DNA of 42,624 nt from Dysgonomonas sp. PH5-45. Lineage in GTDB: Bacteria; Bacteroidota; Bacteroidia; Bacteroidales; Dysgonomonadaceae. This document shows positions 32,790 through 42,585 of the stretch, in pieces. Each line of letters opens with the position of its first letter. The first letter of the stretch is position 1. Below the pieces are notes generated by a model. That model had not been told where the DNA came from. It searched no databases and was given only the letters and a program-made list of their open reading frames with translations. Location: positions 1 to 42,624 of the forward strand of contig NZ_JARXWE010000026.1 of the NCBI RefSeq assembly GCF_029893235.1, given 5' to 3'. A program made the translations under genes and the position numbers.

Positions 32790-34175
32790 TTATTTTGCCA
32801 ATTGTTTTATTATTTCCATTATTTCAGCACCTATTTCTTCTGCTTCCTGCATGGTTGATGCTTCGGAATAAACACGGATGATAGGCTCTGTATTCGATTT
32901 ACGCAGATGCACCCATTTTTCGGGGAAGTCAATCTTTACCCCGTCAATGTCTGTAACATCATAGCCGGCAAATTTCTGTTTTACGGCTTTCAGTATTCCG
33001 TCAACATCAGTTTCGGGCGTAAGTTCAACTTTCTGCTTAGCTATATAATATTGAGGCAGTTCGGCACGAATCTGGCTAACCGTCTTTTTCTGGTGAGCCA
33101 AGTGCGATAGGAACAAGGCAATACCCACCAACGAATCGCGCCCGTAATGGCTTTCGGGATAAATAACCCCGCCATTGCCTTCACCGCCAATCACGGCTCC
33201 TACTTCTTTCATTTTGGTTGTAACATTGACTTCGCCAACCGCCGCCGCATAGTATTTTTTTCCATATTTATTGGTTACATCACGCAAAGCCCTACTCGAA
33301 CTCAAATTAGAGACAGTATTACCGGGTGTATGTTTAAGCACATAATCGGCAACCGATACCAAAGTATATTCTTCGCCAAACATTTCTCCGTTTTCGCAGA
33401 TAATAGCCAAACGGTCTACATCGGGGTCTACCACAAAGCCTACATCGGCACTACCTTTCTTCATCAAAGACGAGATATCGGTCAAGTGCTCGGGCAACGG
33501 TTCCGGATTGTGAGGGAAATCGCCATGTGGTTCGCAATACAATTCAAAAACCTCTTTCACGCCCAATGCTTTCAATAGCTTAGGCAGAACGATGCCACCC
33601 ACAGAATTTACACAGTCGATAGCTACCTTAAAGTCAGCGGCAGCAATGGCCTGCACATCCACCAAATTCAAATCAAGCACGGCCTGTATATGCCTGTCGG
33701 TATAATCTTTGTTCGTACATTTACCCAAGTGATCTACATCGGAATAAACAAAGGCCTCATCTTCTGCAATCTGTAATACTTCAGCACCTTCGGCTGCATT
33801 CAGAAATTCACCTTTGTTGTTCAACAGTTTCAAGGCATTCCATTGGCGTGGGTTATGGCTGGCTGTCAGAATTATTCCGCCACAAGCTTCTTCCATAGCA
33901 ACCGCCAATTCTGTTGTTGGAGTGGTTGCAAGCCCAATGTTAACAACATCGAAACCCATCCCCATTAATGTACCAACAACAACATGCTCCATCATCGTTC
34001 CCGATATACGGGCATCGCGCCCCACAACAATTTTTCCGGATTTTGCGCTTGAGTTATTGCGAATAAAAGTAGCATAAGCCGATACAAACTTTACGGTATC
34101 GAGCGGGTTCAATCCCTCACCAATACAACCGCCAATAGTACCTCTGATACCTGATATTGATTTTATTAATGACAT
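32790..34175 (-). CDS. glmM: Phosphoglucosamine mutase (phosphohexomutase family)
   Basis: The 461-residue product has the phosphoserine loop TASHNP (104-109, Ser106), metal loop DPDVDR, sugar loop GEGNGGVIYPE and phosphate loop RKSNTEPIIRVYSEA. This is the alpha-D-phosphohexomutase family. The GEGNGG form differs from the classical bacterial GlmM loop and is shared with archaeal-like members, so phosphoglucomutase or phosphomannomutase activity is possible. GlmM would make glucosamine 1-phosphate for peptidoglycan and LPS. It follows the DUF4827-type gene by 21 bases. Confidence 0.85.
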   Translation of the reverse strand: MSLIKSISGIRGTIGGCIGEGLNPLDTVKFVSAYATFIRNNSSAKSGKIVVGRDARISGTMMEHVVVGTLMGMGFDVVNIGLATTPTTELAVAMEEACGGIILTASHNPRQWNALKLLNNKGEFLNAAEGAEVLQIAEDEAFVYSDVDHLGKCTNKDYTDRHIQAVLDLNLVDVQAIAAADFKVAIDCVNSVGGIVLPKLLKALGVKEVFELYCEPHGDFPHNPEPLPEHLTDISSLMKKGSADVGFVVDPDVDRLAIICENGEMFGEEYTLVSVADYVLKHTPGNTVSNLSSSRALRDVTNKYGKKYYAAAVGEVNVTTKMKEVGAVIGGEGNGGVIYPESHYGRDSLVGIALFLSHLAHQKKTVSQIRAELPQYYIAKQKVELTPETDVDGILKAVKQKFAGYDVTDIDGVKIDFPEKWVHLRKSNTEPIIRVYSEASTMQEAEEIGAEIMEIIKQLAK

Positions 34176-34196
34176 AATGAATATTCTTTTTATTTA

Positions 34197-34769
34197 TTAC
34201 CAAAATTTGGTGTATCGTAATTTCTGAACAAATAAGGTTGTATAATATGATTGCTGGTTAGTAGAGCCTTCGTCGAAAGGAACAATCAAATTAACAACGG
34301 CTCCTTCGCCCACATAGTCCAACGGGAAAGCATAAGCCGGAGTAAGATAGTAATTAGCAACCTCCGGATCGGATGCTCTATAAGTATCTTTTATTCCATA
34401 CATAAAGCTCATAGGCTGACTTGCCGGATAACCATAATTTGTAGTATCACCTAACACTCTAACCCTATCGAACCGGCAATGAACTTTCGTATTGCTACCT
34501 GTTTCCTTAGAGGCTCTTAGCGTTAAATCGCCACGGTCTTCTATGTTGAAATATATATCGGTTTCTTTATCGTGATAATATACGTTCTCTGCAAAGATAG
34601 TATCGGCAGGAATTTCATTTACAATAACGAATCCTTTTTCGCTAATAAGTTGTTTTACGAGTTTTCTTTCCCTTTTCAGCTTATCGGCATACGATTCCGA
34701 ATCGTCGCACGACATAAAAACCAAAGATACAGCCATCACGGCCAACAGTAACCCAATACTTTTTTTCAT
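34197..34769 (-). CDS. DUF4827-type lipoprotein
   Basis: The 190-residue product has a lipoprotein signal with VFMSC (Cys21). The mature part, KLVKQLISEKGFVIVNEIPADTIFAENVYY...DYVGEGAVVNLIVPFDEGS...FVQKLRY, is recognisable as the DUF4827 family of Bacteroidales, which I recall has an FKBP-like fold. Its biochemical role is unknown. It is within the run from rpe to glmM, 35 bases after the DHH phosphoesterase gene. Confidence 0.85.
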   Translation of the reverse strand: MKKSIGLLLAVMAVSLVFMSCDDSESYADKLKRERKLVKQLISEKGFVIVNEIPADTIFAENVYYHDKETDIYFNIEDRGDLTLRASKETGSNTKVHCRFDRVRVLGDTTNYGYPASQPMSFMYGIKDTYRASDPEVANYYLTPAYAFPLDYVGEGAVVNLIVPFDEGSTNQQSYYTTLFVQKLRYTKFW

Positions 34770-34804
34770 ATGAATAATGATTCTATATTTAATACAGTTT
34801 TTCT

Positions 34805-35845
34805 TTACTTATTTTTATTTGAATTATATTCTGCCGCAAATTCGGGCAGGGCTTTTTCAAAAATAGCAATCGCATCGTTCAGCGAGCCGTAATATTCACC
34901 TCCGGCAGCATTCAGATGGCCTCCACCATTAAAGTAACGAGCCGAAAAAGCATTAGCCGGAAAATCACCCTGCGAACGGAACGATATTTTTACCATATCT
35001 TCGTCTTCGCGAATAAATGCGGCAAAAACTATCCCGCCGATATTCAAAGGGAGGTTGGCAAAGCCTTCGGTATCGCCTTTGCGAGCATTAAAACGGCGTT
35101 GCTCTTCTATTGTCAAGGAAATCAGCGAAGCCCCGTATTCATTATATATCTTCATTTTCTCGGACAAGGTGTAGCCCAACATCCTATAACGGTCTTCGGT
35201 ATAGCTATGGTACACATTCGAATAAATTTGATCCTTGTCTATACCCTTTTTCAGCAGTTCGCCAATAATATAATATATCTCCGGATTGTTAGAGTTATAG
35301 GTAAAGGCTCCCGTATCGGTCATCATACCTGTATAAATGGCATCTGCCGATAGTTTCGACATGGCTTCGAAATCGCCCATACGGCAAATCAAGCGAAAAA
35401 CAAGTTCGCTGGTCGACGATATTTCGGGATATGAAATCGTAACGTCACAAAAATCGCCCGGCTCAGGGTGATGGTCTATCATCACCTTCTTTGCCTTAGC
35501 CTCCGCTACAACAGGCCCCATGGTGTGGATGCGTTTCAAAACATTGAAGTCCAGACAAAAAATAAGATCGGCCTCCGATATTAACTTATTGGCAAACTCC
35601 GGATATTTTTCGTACAGAAGAATATCTTTAGCACCTTTCAACCACCTCAAAAAACCGGGAAAGGCATTCGGAACTATTACCGTAACATCGTTTCCGGCAT
35701 CCGACAGATAATGATACAACGCCAAAGACGAACCCACGGCATCACCATCGGGCGATACGTGCGACACGATAATTATTTTGTCGTACCTGTTCAGGAAATC
35801 CTCTACTTTGTGTATCTTATCTTGTGATATTACTTTGGAAATCAT
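34805..35845 (-). CDS. DHH-family phosphoesterase (NrnA-like)
   Basis: The 346-residue product has the DHH domain: VSHVSPDGDAVGSSLAL (28-43), CLDFN (97-101) and DHHPEPGDF (124-132). The C-terminal DHHA1 domain carries FNGGGHLNAAGG. NrnA-type enzymes degrade short oligoribonucleotides and can dephosphorylate pAp; which one applies here is not visible. All metal-binding acidic and histidine residues appear intact. Confidence 0.9.
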   Translation of the reverse strand: MISKVISQDKIHKVEDFLNRYDKIIIVSHVSPDGDAVGSSLALYHYLSDAGNDVTVIVPNAFPGFLRWLKGAKDILLYEKYPEFANKLISEADLIFCLDFNVLKRIHTMGPVVAEAKAKKVMIDHHPEPGDFCDVTISYPEISSTSELVFRLICRMGDFEAMSKLSADAIYTGMMTDTGAFTYNSNNPEIYYIIGELLKKGIDKDQIYSNVYHSYTEDRYRMLGYTLSEKMKIYNEYGASLISLTIEEQRRFNARKGDTEGFANLPLNIGGIVFAAFIREDEDMVKISFRSQGDFPANAFSARYFNGGGHLNAAGGEYYGSLNDAIAIFEKALPEFAAEYNSNKNK

Positions 35846-35903
35846 TATTTTCTGAAACTACCGTCAATATATGAATTTATGAATATATACGCTGCCAAAA
35901 GTA

Positions 35904-37847
35904 CTAAAAATTTATTTTAAATGCACCGCTTTCCTTTATGTCAAAACAGGGAATATTTAAAATACAACATTCCTTAACTAATCTTTTTGTCGTTTTTGCA
36001 GAGAAGCTACCATCCAAAATTACTGTATCAGGGCGAATTATATCATTAAGAGCCGTTAAAGATATGGCATCGTTGCCATACAGATGTAAATATGTGACTG
36101 CAAACCGTTCATCGCCCAACAAGCCTTCCCATTTGTTGCCCGTTACTGATAAGAACCGTTTGCCGCCTAAACCCAACAGTTTATACGCATCAAGCGAATC
36201 GCCTGTAAGGGTGTGTTCTTTGTTTTCATATACCAACCTGATTTCAGTTGATGCACGCCTGTTATAAACTATCAGGCTGTTACCCTCCGTTTTCAGTTTA
36301 TCGGGTAAAGAGGTTAATATCAGTAAAGCCACTGCCGATAAACCTACTATCAGCAATTTTGCCCTTTTGTAAACAAAAAATCCGGTGAAGCCTATAATCA
36401 AAACAAACAGCAAGACCACGGTCAATAAAGATACATCCGCAACTTCGAGCTTGGCGAAAGGTAATGTCTCAAAAAAACGGATGCCCGAAGTAAGCAGTTC
36501 TATTATAAAGTTCAATATTCTCGCTAAAAGAGTAACAGGTATGAACAGCCCCATAACGGCCGTCACCAATGTTGTATAAACAATCACTTCGACCAAAGGA
36601 ACAACAAACAAGTTGCAAACAAAAAAGTACGTAGGGAAATAGCCAAAGTGATACAAACACACAGGCAATGTACCCACCTGCGCTGCCACCGACATTGCCG
36701 CTACATTTCGGAAATAAAGCGCAGCTTTGTTTTCCGCAGCCCATAATCCTATTAGCTTCGGATACAGATACCGGATAGAAAGAACAGCCGTAAAGCTCAA
36801 CTGAAAACCAACATCAAACAAATTAAGGGGATTATAAATCAGCATAAAAAATGCCGTAAGCAAAATTGTGTTGTACGAAAATCCTTTCCGATGGATAACC
36901 TCCCCCACACAAAACACGCTCAGCATCAAACAGGCACGTATCACCGAAGGCGGCAATCCTGTTACGAAAGCATACATCCATAACAGGAGAATAGTAAGCA
37001 CAGGTTTTATCCAATAAAAGCGTGAACCACGACTAATAAAACTGAGCAGGAAGCGTATAACGGCAAACACAATCAGAACGTGCATTCCACTGACAGCCAA
37101 TACATGGGCCGTTCCTGTGGCACGGAACGATTCTTTCAAATCGTTGGGCAAGGTATCCCGATAACCCACCGTAAGAGCCGAAACCACAGCCAAGCTCAAA
37201 CTATCTAAACCCAATGAGCCATAAAACCGCATTATCTGTGAGCGACAACTCAAAGCATACGTCCCGATTGTATGATGGGTTTCGAACATCGGCTCCCATC
37301 TATCCACAGGCAGATACAAACTACCTACATAACCCTGATTGCGCATATAAGCCGCATAATCGAAATCATCGGGGTTACCCATATTCCTGAACGGCTCAAT
37401 TAACCCATAAAAACGGATAGCATCGCCCGGCTGCAAGCTTTCGCTCACACCATCGGGTTCCAGATAACAAATCACACGTTTATCAACGTCCTTCAATTGA
37501 ACCCTACAAGCCAGCGAATTGGGTTTATGTTGCGGGAGGTCAAGAACAATGCCGTAGTGTGATTGCGGCTTTGGACTGTACAAAAAATCTATTTTTTGTT
37601 GCCGCTCGTAAGTAAAAAACACTCCCACCACCACGATAAAAAGGCTCACCCCGCAGCCAAACAGCCATCGTGTAGGGTATTTGTGTTTTTCGGGTATAAA
37701 AAAAGAAAAGAGCATAAGCCCCACCCCAAAGGTGAAAAGGATTATGCTCCATTGTTTTATATTCAAATAGTACTGCAATAATATACCTGCCAGCAAAGGT
37801 AACAATAACCTTGCGAAAGGCGCTTGCAGTATGTCATCGCGCTTCAT
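35904..37847 (-). CDS. comEC: ComEC/Rec2-family DNA-uptake channel protein
   Basis: The 647-residue membrane protein has N-terminal membrane segments, a soluble DUF4131-like region (about 70-185: ALRFYGLIEPFRNMGNPDDFDYAAYMRNQGYVG type motifs) and the competence domain with LTVGYRDTLPNDLKESFRATGTAHVLAVSGMHV and TGLPPSVIRACLML. ComEC forms the inner membrane channel for single-stranded DNA in natural transformation. The C-terminal 130 residues do not show the HxHxDH motif of the metallo-beta-lactamase-like domain, so the predicted nuclease part is lacking or replaced. It starts 9 bases after rpe. Confidence 0.9.
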   Translation of the reverse strand: MKRDDILQAPFARLLLPLLAGILLQYYLNIKQWSIILFTFGVGLMLFSFFIPEKHKYPTRWLFGCGVSLFIVVVGVFFTYERQQKIDFLYSPKPQSHYGIVLDLPQHKPNSLACRVQLKDVDKRVICYLEPDGVSESLQPGDAIRFYGLIEPFRNMGNPDDFDYAAYMRNQGYVGSLYLPVDRWEPMFETHHTIGTYALSCRSQIMRFYGSLGLDSLSLAVVSALTVGYRDTLPNDLKESFRATGTAHVLAVSGMHVLIVFAVIRFLLSFISRGSRFYWIKPVLTILLLWMYAFVTGLPPSVIRACLMLSVFCVGEVIHRKGFSYNTILLTAFFMLIYNPLNLFDVGFQLSFTAVLSIRYLYPKLIGLWAAENKAALYFRNVAAMSVAAQVGTLPVCLYHFGYFPTYFFVCNLFVVPLVEVIVYTTLVTAVMGLFIPVTLLARILNFIIELLTSGIRFFETLPFAKLEVADVSLLTVVLLFVLIIGFTGFFVYKRAKLLIVGLSAVALLILTSLPDKLKTEGNSLIVYNRRASTEIRLVYENKEHTLTGDSLDAYKLLGLGGKRFLSVTGNKWEGLLGDERFAVTYLHLYGNDAISLTALNDIIRPDTVILDGSFSAKTTKRLVKECCILNIPCFDIKESGAFKINF

Positions 37848-37856
37848 TGCAAAACC

Positions 37857-38507
37857 TTACAAGCTCTTTAGCTGTCGGATAACGCTTTCCGGATCGGGGT
37901 TGGCAAAAACAAAGTTTCCGGCAACCAACACATCTGCTCCTGCATCGAGCAAAGCTTTTCCGGTTTCAAGGTTCACCCCTCCGTCCACTTCTATTAAGGT
38001 ATTCAATCCCTTCTGGCGGATCATTTCTTTCAGCCTGCGGGTTTTACTGAGGGTATGCTCTATGAATCGCTGTCCACCGAATCCGGGATTTACCGACATC
38101 AGCAAAACCATATCCACATCGCCTATTATATCCTCGAGCAACGAAACCGGTGTATGCGGATTGAGGGTTACGCCCGCTTTCATCCCCGCGTCACGGATAG
38201 CCGACACGGTGCGGTGCAAGTGCGTACAAGCCTCGTAATGCACATTCATCAGATATGCGCCCGCATCTTTTACCTGAGCGATATATTTATCGGGTTCAAC
38301 AATCATCAGATGCACATCCAACGGTTTTTGGGCATACTTAGCAACCTGTTTAATGACAGGGAAACCAAAAGAAATGTTAGGAACAAAAACGCCATCCATC
38401 ACATCGCAATGAATCCAATCGGCCTCACTGCGGTTCAACATTTCTATCTCCGATTGCAGGTTCATGAAATCGGCCGACAATATGGATGGTGCTATTTTAT
38501 GGTTCAT
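37857..38507 (-). CDS. rpe: Ribulose-phosphate 3-epimerase
   Basis: The 216-residue TIM-barrel enzyme interconverts ribulose 5-phosphate and xylulose 5-phosphate. IAPSILSADFMNLQSEIEML, IHCDVMDGVFVPNISFGFPV (His and Asp ligands), DVHLMIVEPD, MSVNPGFGGQRFIE and EVDGGVNLETG are all present. It is the first gene of a run of five on the minus strand. Confidence 0.96.
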   Translation of the reverse strand: MNHKIAPSILSADFMNLQSEIEMLNRSEADWIHCDVMDGVFVPNISFGFPVIKQVAKYAQKPLDVHLMIVEPDKYIAQVKDAGAYLMNVHYEACTHLHRTVSAIRDAGMKAGVTLNPHTPVSLLEDIIGDVDMVLLMSVNPGFGGQRFIEHTLSKTRRLKEMIRQKGLNTLIEVDGGVNLETGKALLDAGADVLVAGNFVFANPDPESVIRQLKSL

Positions 38508-38542
38508 TTTTCAGTCTATTTTTAGCGTTTTCTATGTAGATG

Positions 38543-38550
38543 CAAAGATA
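38543..38550 (-). promoter_or_regulatory. TATCTTTG box upstream of rpe
   Basis: A perfect TAnnTTTG element 36 bases before the rpe start codon. The expected upstream TTG is not clear. It would drive the rpe-comEC-DHH-DUF4827-glmM run. Confidence 0.55.
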
Positions 38551-38593
38551 CATATATCATTCATTAAAAACCACCTTAATCAGAACATAATCT

Positions 38594-39406
38594 TCAATCT
38601 TTCCAATCGGCAATAATCTCTTTCTTCATTGAAGAGTAAGCCGAAAAGTACCCCAAAGCCCCGCCTACGATATTTGTGGTAGGGTTGGTTAGGTTTTCGT
38701 CTATATTATAGAGTGTTTCGAAATATTTATGCGCACCCTTATCTATACATTGCATCTCGACCGTAACCCGGTCGCCTTTTTTTAGGGGATCAACATCATC
38801 TTTGTTCGAACGGATAAATATAGGCATATGGAAAGGGGTGCCATCGGTATGCTCGGCCGAACAAGCATCATCGCTCTTGTCGGGGCGTTCGCCGTTTACA
38901 TAAACCCGAAACCTGTAATAATGGTTCTCCTCGCCAAATGGGTCGGTAAAGTGTACCTGTGGCATCGCATAATCCATTGCCGGCACTTTATACATGGTTA
39001 CAGAGTCGAGCATTACCAAAGGCGGCATTTTTGAGGTTGCCTCATAACTCTCTCCTTCGCTTTCTACTTTCAACCTATATGTTCTGCCCACAACACCACG
39101 CAGCGTTGGTGCAACGTAATAGCCTGAGACAGCATCAAAAAGCAGGGTTTCAGAGTATCCTGTATCCTCATCTGTCACGGTAACAGTGGCATCGGCTATT
39201 GGTTGGTATGGAGTGTTATCGTCAAAATCTTTGGTTTTGGTAAGCCTCACCGTTGCCAGCGAATCTTCCGGAACAACGCCTTCTATAACCAAACGAGGCT
39301 CAACAGACCGCAGGTCGACATCTACTTCTTTCTCGCACGAGGAAACAACCAAGGCACTAATAACGACTACAAATATCGGTACATACCGGCTTATTATCTT
39401 TTTCAT
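38594..39406 (-). CDS. DUF4249-type lipoprotein
   Basis: The 270-residue product has a lipoprotein signal with VVSSC (Cys24). A beta-rich body follows, RLVIEGVVPEDSLATVRLTKTKDF...IADATVTVTDEDTGY...YYVAPTLRGVVGRTYRLKVESEGESYEATSKMP, typical of DUF4249. Such proteins are commonly encoded beside TonB-dependent receptors, where they may be surface-exposed partners for an unknown substrate. It follows the receptor gene by 20 bases. I use the ATG at 39406; the 13 residues upstream overlap the end of the receptor and are not signal-like. Confidence 0.88.
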   Translation of the reverse strand: MKKIISRYVPIFVVVISALVVSSCEKEVDVDLRSVEPRLVIEGVVPEDSLATVRLTKTKDFDDNTPYQPIADATVTVTDEDTGYSETLLFDAVSGYYVAPTLRGVVGRTYRLKVESEGESYEATSKMPPLVMLDSVTMYKVPAMDYAMPQVHFTDPFGEENHYYRFRVYVNGERPDKSDDACSAEHTDGTPFHMPIFIRSNKDDVDPLKKGDRVTVEMQCIDKGAHKYFETLYNIDENLTNPTTNIVGGALGYFSAYSSMKKEIIADWKD

Positions 39407-39426
39407 AACGTTCTTCGTTTTAAGCT

Positions 39427-41754
39427 TTAAAATTTGAAATTCCACGAAACGGAAGGTACAAAACGAAACAAAGAGTATTGATAGGCTGTTGTTTTGGACT
39501 TATCGTCGTTGTCGGTTCTGAAATCAATCATATAAGCATTTTCGCGCCCGTATGCGTTATAGAGGCTGAAAGCCAATTCCGATTCATATTTTTTCGTCTT
39601 TTTCAGTAAGCAGGTTGCTCCTAAATCTAACCGATGGTATGCAGGAGCACGGTATCCGTTACGCTCGGCATAATACATCACATCTTTTCCGTCTATCTGG
39701 TACTTTCCGCTGGGGTAAGTCAGGGCATTGCCTGTATAATATACCCACGCCGCCGAAAGCGTCCACTTCTTGTTCAACTCATAGATACCAACTATCGAGA
39801 TATCGTGTGTCCGGTCTTGAAAAGCGTCATACCAACGATTTTCGTTTATCCCGTCAATTTTTCTCTCAGACTTTGCCAAGGTATAGCCAATCCACCCCGT
39901 GAAGCGACCTAAACGCTTACGCAACAAAAACTCTATTCCATAGGCACGTCCTCTGCCCGAGAGTATTTCAGTCTCAATCACATTATCGCCATAAATATTG
40001 GCATTATCTTTAAAATCCAGTTGGTTGCGCATATCCTTATAATATGCTTCTACACTGAATTCGAACATATTGTCCGAAAAATTACGGAAATATCCCAAAG
40101 AAAACTGGTCGGCTATCTGCGGTTTCACGTTGTTCGAACTCGATGTCCAACGGTCGTAAGGTGTTCCTTGCGCCGAAAACGAAAGAAGGTGCATATTTTG
40201 CGTTGTGCGGGCATAAGCCGCTTTTATGGACGAAACGTCATTCAACTTATATGCGGCCGAAAAGCGAGGTTCCAGATTTACATATGTTTTTACAAACTTG
40301 CCCGAACCATACCAAACGCTGTCCAGTATATTCTTATTCTCGTCGAGCGTATAATATTCGCCCTTGCCCAAAGCCGAGAACACCGAGAGGCGCAAACCAT
40401 AAACAACCTCCAGTTGCTTATTAATCTTTATTTGGTTTGTGGCATACAATCCGTTTTCGAGCGAATAACGGTGGTGCAGGTAAACATTATTTTTTGTATC
40501 GTCAGAATTCAAATCAAAATCGCCGGGACCGATATCGTGACGTGTTGAATGCAAACCAAACTTCCAGATATTATCGGGATTCCGTTGGTAAACAAACTCT
40601 TGTTTGAGGCCAAAGTCTTTTATATCGGCTTCGCCTTTTAGGTCCATCCCCATTTCCATTTCGGCATGATAGCCATACTTGTTATAAAAAACGGAAGTAG
40701 CTGACAACCACTTATGGTTAAAGATATGTGTCCACTTGAGGCTCCCGAATATATTTCCCCAGTCTGTTTCGGCAGCATCCTTCAGGGCAAGCTTGTCTTT
40801 ACCCATATACCCCGAAAAAGACAGTTGGTTCTTATCGCCCAACGAGAAATGAAGTTTTGCATTCAAATCGTAGAAATAAAGGTAAGCATTCGATGCTTCT
40901 TCTACTCCTGCTGCACGGGCAATAGCATCGGCATAGGTGCGGCGGGCACCGATAAGGAACGATGATTTTCCTTTCTGTATAGGCCCTTCGGCATTTATCT
41001 TTGACGAAATAAGCCCTATCCCTCCCGAAACATGATATTCGTTCATATCGCCGGTGCGCTGTTGTACATCAAGTATGGCAGCCAGACGCTCGCCATACTG
41101 CGAGGGCATGGCTCCTTTATAAAGAGTAACATCGCGGATAACATCCGAATTGAATGTCGAGAAAAATCCCATCAGGTGAGAGGCATTGTAGAGCGACACA
41201 TTATCGAGCATAACAAGGTTTTGGTCGGACGACCCTCCACGTACAAAGAATCCGGCGCCTCCTTCACCCGCGGCTTTCACCCCGGGTGTCAGTTGCATTG
41301 CTTTTATAACATCCCTTTCGCCAAGTAATACCGGCAGCTTATTAATCTGTGTCACCTCCATTTTTTCCACACCTGTTTGCGGAGCCGATATATTCGCGTC
41401 CATCCGCTGTGCAGAAATTATGACTTCATCCAGATTTACCGAACTCGAACTAAGTTCCAAATCCCGCGTAATATTTTTATTAAGAACAATCTTTACCTGT
41501 GTTTTTTCGTACCCCATATACTCCACCAGTAAGGTGTACTCTCCCTTAGGCAAAGTCAGTGAATACTTTCCATCGGTATCTGACGGAGTTCCTGTTCCCG
41601 AACGCTCCTTCACCATAATAGGGACTCCTATAAGCGCCTCCTTGGTTTTAGCGTCTGTTACAGTTCCTTTTACTGTAAACATCTGAGCATAAATTGCCGA
41701 TGGGAACAAAACAAAGGAAAGCAACAAGAAATACAATCTTGTAATTTTTTTCAT
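39427..41754 (-). CDS. TonB-dependent outer membrane receptor with CarboxypepD_reg-like domain
   Basis: The 775-residue product has a signal peptide (1-23). A CarboxypepD_reg-like domain covers about 26-110 (FTVKGTVTDAKTKEALIGVPI, LPKGEYTLLVEYMGYEKTQV). The plug starts near 125 (LLGERDVIKAMQLTPGVKA, FFVRGGSSDQNLVMLDNV) and a 22-strand-type barrel ends in FVPSVSWNFKF, with the terminal Phe of outer membrane barrels. It lacks the SusC signature and a SusD partner. With its DUF4249 neighbour it forms a two-gene uptake or binding unit; the substrate is unknown. Confidence 0.92.
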   Translation of the reverse strand: MKKITRLYFLLLSFVLFPSAIYAQMFTVKGTVTDAKTKEALIGVPIMVKERSGTGTPSDTDGKYSLTLPKGEYTLLVEYMGYEKTQVKIVLNKNITRDLELSSSSVNLDEVIISAQRMDANISAPQTGVEKMEVTQINKLPVLLGERDVIKAMQLTPGVKAAGEGGAGFFVRGGSSDQNLVMLDNVSLYNASHLMGFFSTFNSDVIRDVTLYKGAMPSQYGERLAAILDVQQRTGDMNEYHVSGGIGLISSKINAEGPIQKGKSSFLIGARRTYADAIARAAGVEEASNAYLYFYDLNAKLHFSLGDKNQLSFSGYMGKDKLALKDAAETDWGNIFGSLKWTHIFNHKWLSATSVFYNKYGYHAEMEMGMDLKGEADIKDFGLKQEFVYQRNPDNIWKFGLHSTRHDIGPGDFDLNSDDTKNNVYLHHRYSLENGLYATNQIKINKQLEVVYGLRLSVFSALGKGEYYTLDENKNILDSVWYGSGKFVKTYVNLEPRFSAAYKLNDVSSIKAAYARTTQNMHLLSFSAQGTPYDRWTSSSNNVKPQIADQFSLGYFRNFSDNMFEFSVEAYYKDMRNQLDFKDNANIYGDNVIETEILSGRGRAYGIEFLLRKRLGRFTGWIGYTLAKSERKIDGINENRWYDAFQDRTHDISIVGIYELNKKWTLSAAWVYYTGNALTYPSGKYQIDGKDVMYYAERNGYRAPAYHRLDLGATCLLKKTKKYESELAFSLYNAYGRENAYMIDFRTDNDDKSKTTAYQYSLFRFVPSVSWNFKF

Positions 41755-41834
41755 TCTTAAACTTATAAATCGGTTTTCTTGATTAGTCGCGGATGTTAAA
41801 TAAAAATCACTTTTTCAAAATTTTATTTTCTTTA

Positions 41835-42431
41835 TCACTTCAAGAACGGCGCTCCCACAGGAAGAATATTTTTCCCGAAGAAACTGTTCAGATATTTGGC
41901 CGACAATACATAGAACGTAAGCAGCGATATTGCCAACTCGGAATATGCCGCTAAGCTATGCCAAAAGTGTCCAAATCCAAATGAATCTAAAGCAAGTCCT
42001 AAAAACAACAAAACAATAAGAAATAGTAATACAAACATGGCTTTAGACATCTTCAATCCCGAAACGGTAAGGGCAATAGTCAGTATCATATAGCCAAGAA
42101 AAACAAAACCCAACTGTTTTGTATCGGCTGTCGAGGCAAGTGTTTCGCCAAGGCAACCCAATTTTATGAGCCAACTCATGGCCATACCTACCCAAAACAA
42201 TCCGTAGGCCGAAAAAGCTGTTGCGCCAAAAAGGTTATTGTGCTTAAAATCGAATATAGCAGCTATAATCTGAGCCATACCTCCCAAAAACAGAGCCCAA
42301 GGCAACACAAATGCCAAACCGTCTGTTAATCCTAATTTTTGCGATGACGCCACTAATGTTACAATAGCCAAACCAAACAGGCCAAGGGTGGTAGGATCTG
42401 CTACCTGAATTTTTACGTTTTTTGTTTCCAT
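41835..42431 (-). CDS. satP: Acetate/succinate transporter, GPR1/FUN34/YaaH family
   Basis: The 198-residue product has six hydrophobic segments and opens METKNVKIQVADPTTLGLFGLAIVT, a variant of the NPAPLGL signature with Asp in place of Asn. YGLFWVGMAMSW and the C-terminal YSELAISLLTFY region are typical of SatP-like acetate channels. The frame extends to 42482, but the TACTTTTG promoter box at 42471-42478 lies inside that extension, so I use the ATG at 42431. Confidence 0.88.
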   Translation of the reverse strand: METKNVKIQVADPTTLGLFGLAIVTLVASSQKLGLTDGLAFVLPWALFLGGMAQIIAAIFDFKHNNLFGATAFSAYGLFWVGMAMSWLIKLGCLGETLASTADTKQLGFVFLGYMILTIALTVSGLKMSKAMFVLLFLIVLLFLGLALDSFGFGHFWHSLAAYSELAISLLTFYVLSAKYLNSFFGKNILPVGAPFLK

Positions 42432-42470
42432 TTTTTTAATTGTTAATCTTTTTTTAGGGTTAAACAGCCG

Positions 42471-42478
42471 CAAAAGTA
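42471..42478 (-). promoter_or_regulatory. TACTTTTG box upstream of satP
   Basis: A perfect TAnnTTTG element, 39 bases before the chosen satP start. No good upstream TTG is seen at the expected distance. Confidence 0.5.
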
Positions 42479-42585
42479 GCAAATAAACTGATGTAAAAAA
42501 TTCGAATACAGAATAATCCCTGTCATATTTCAGGGCAACCGCATCAAAATTTCATCATAATTTGTAGAAATGTTATCTTCGTCTC

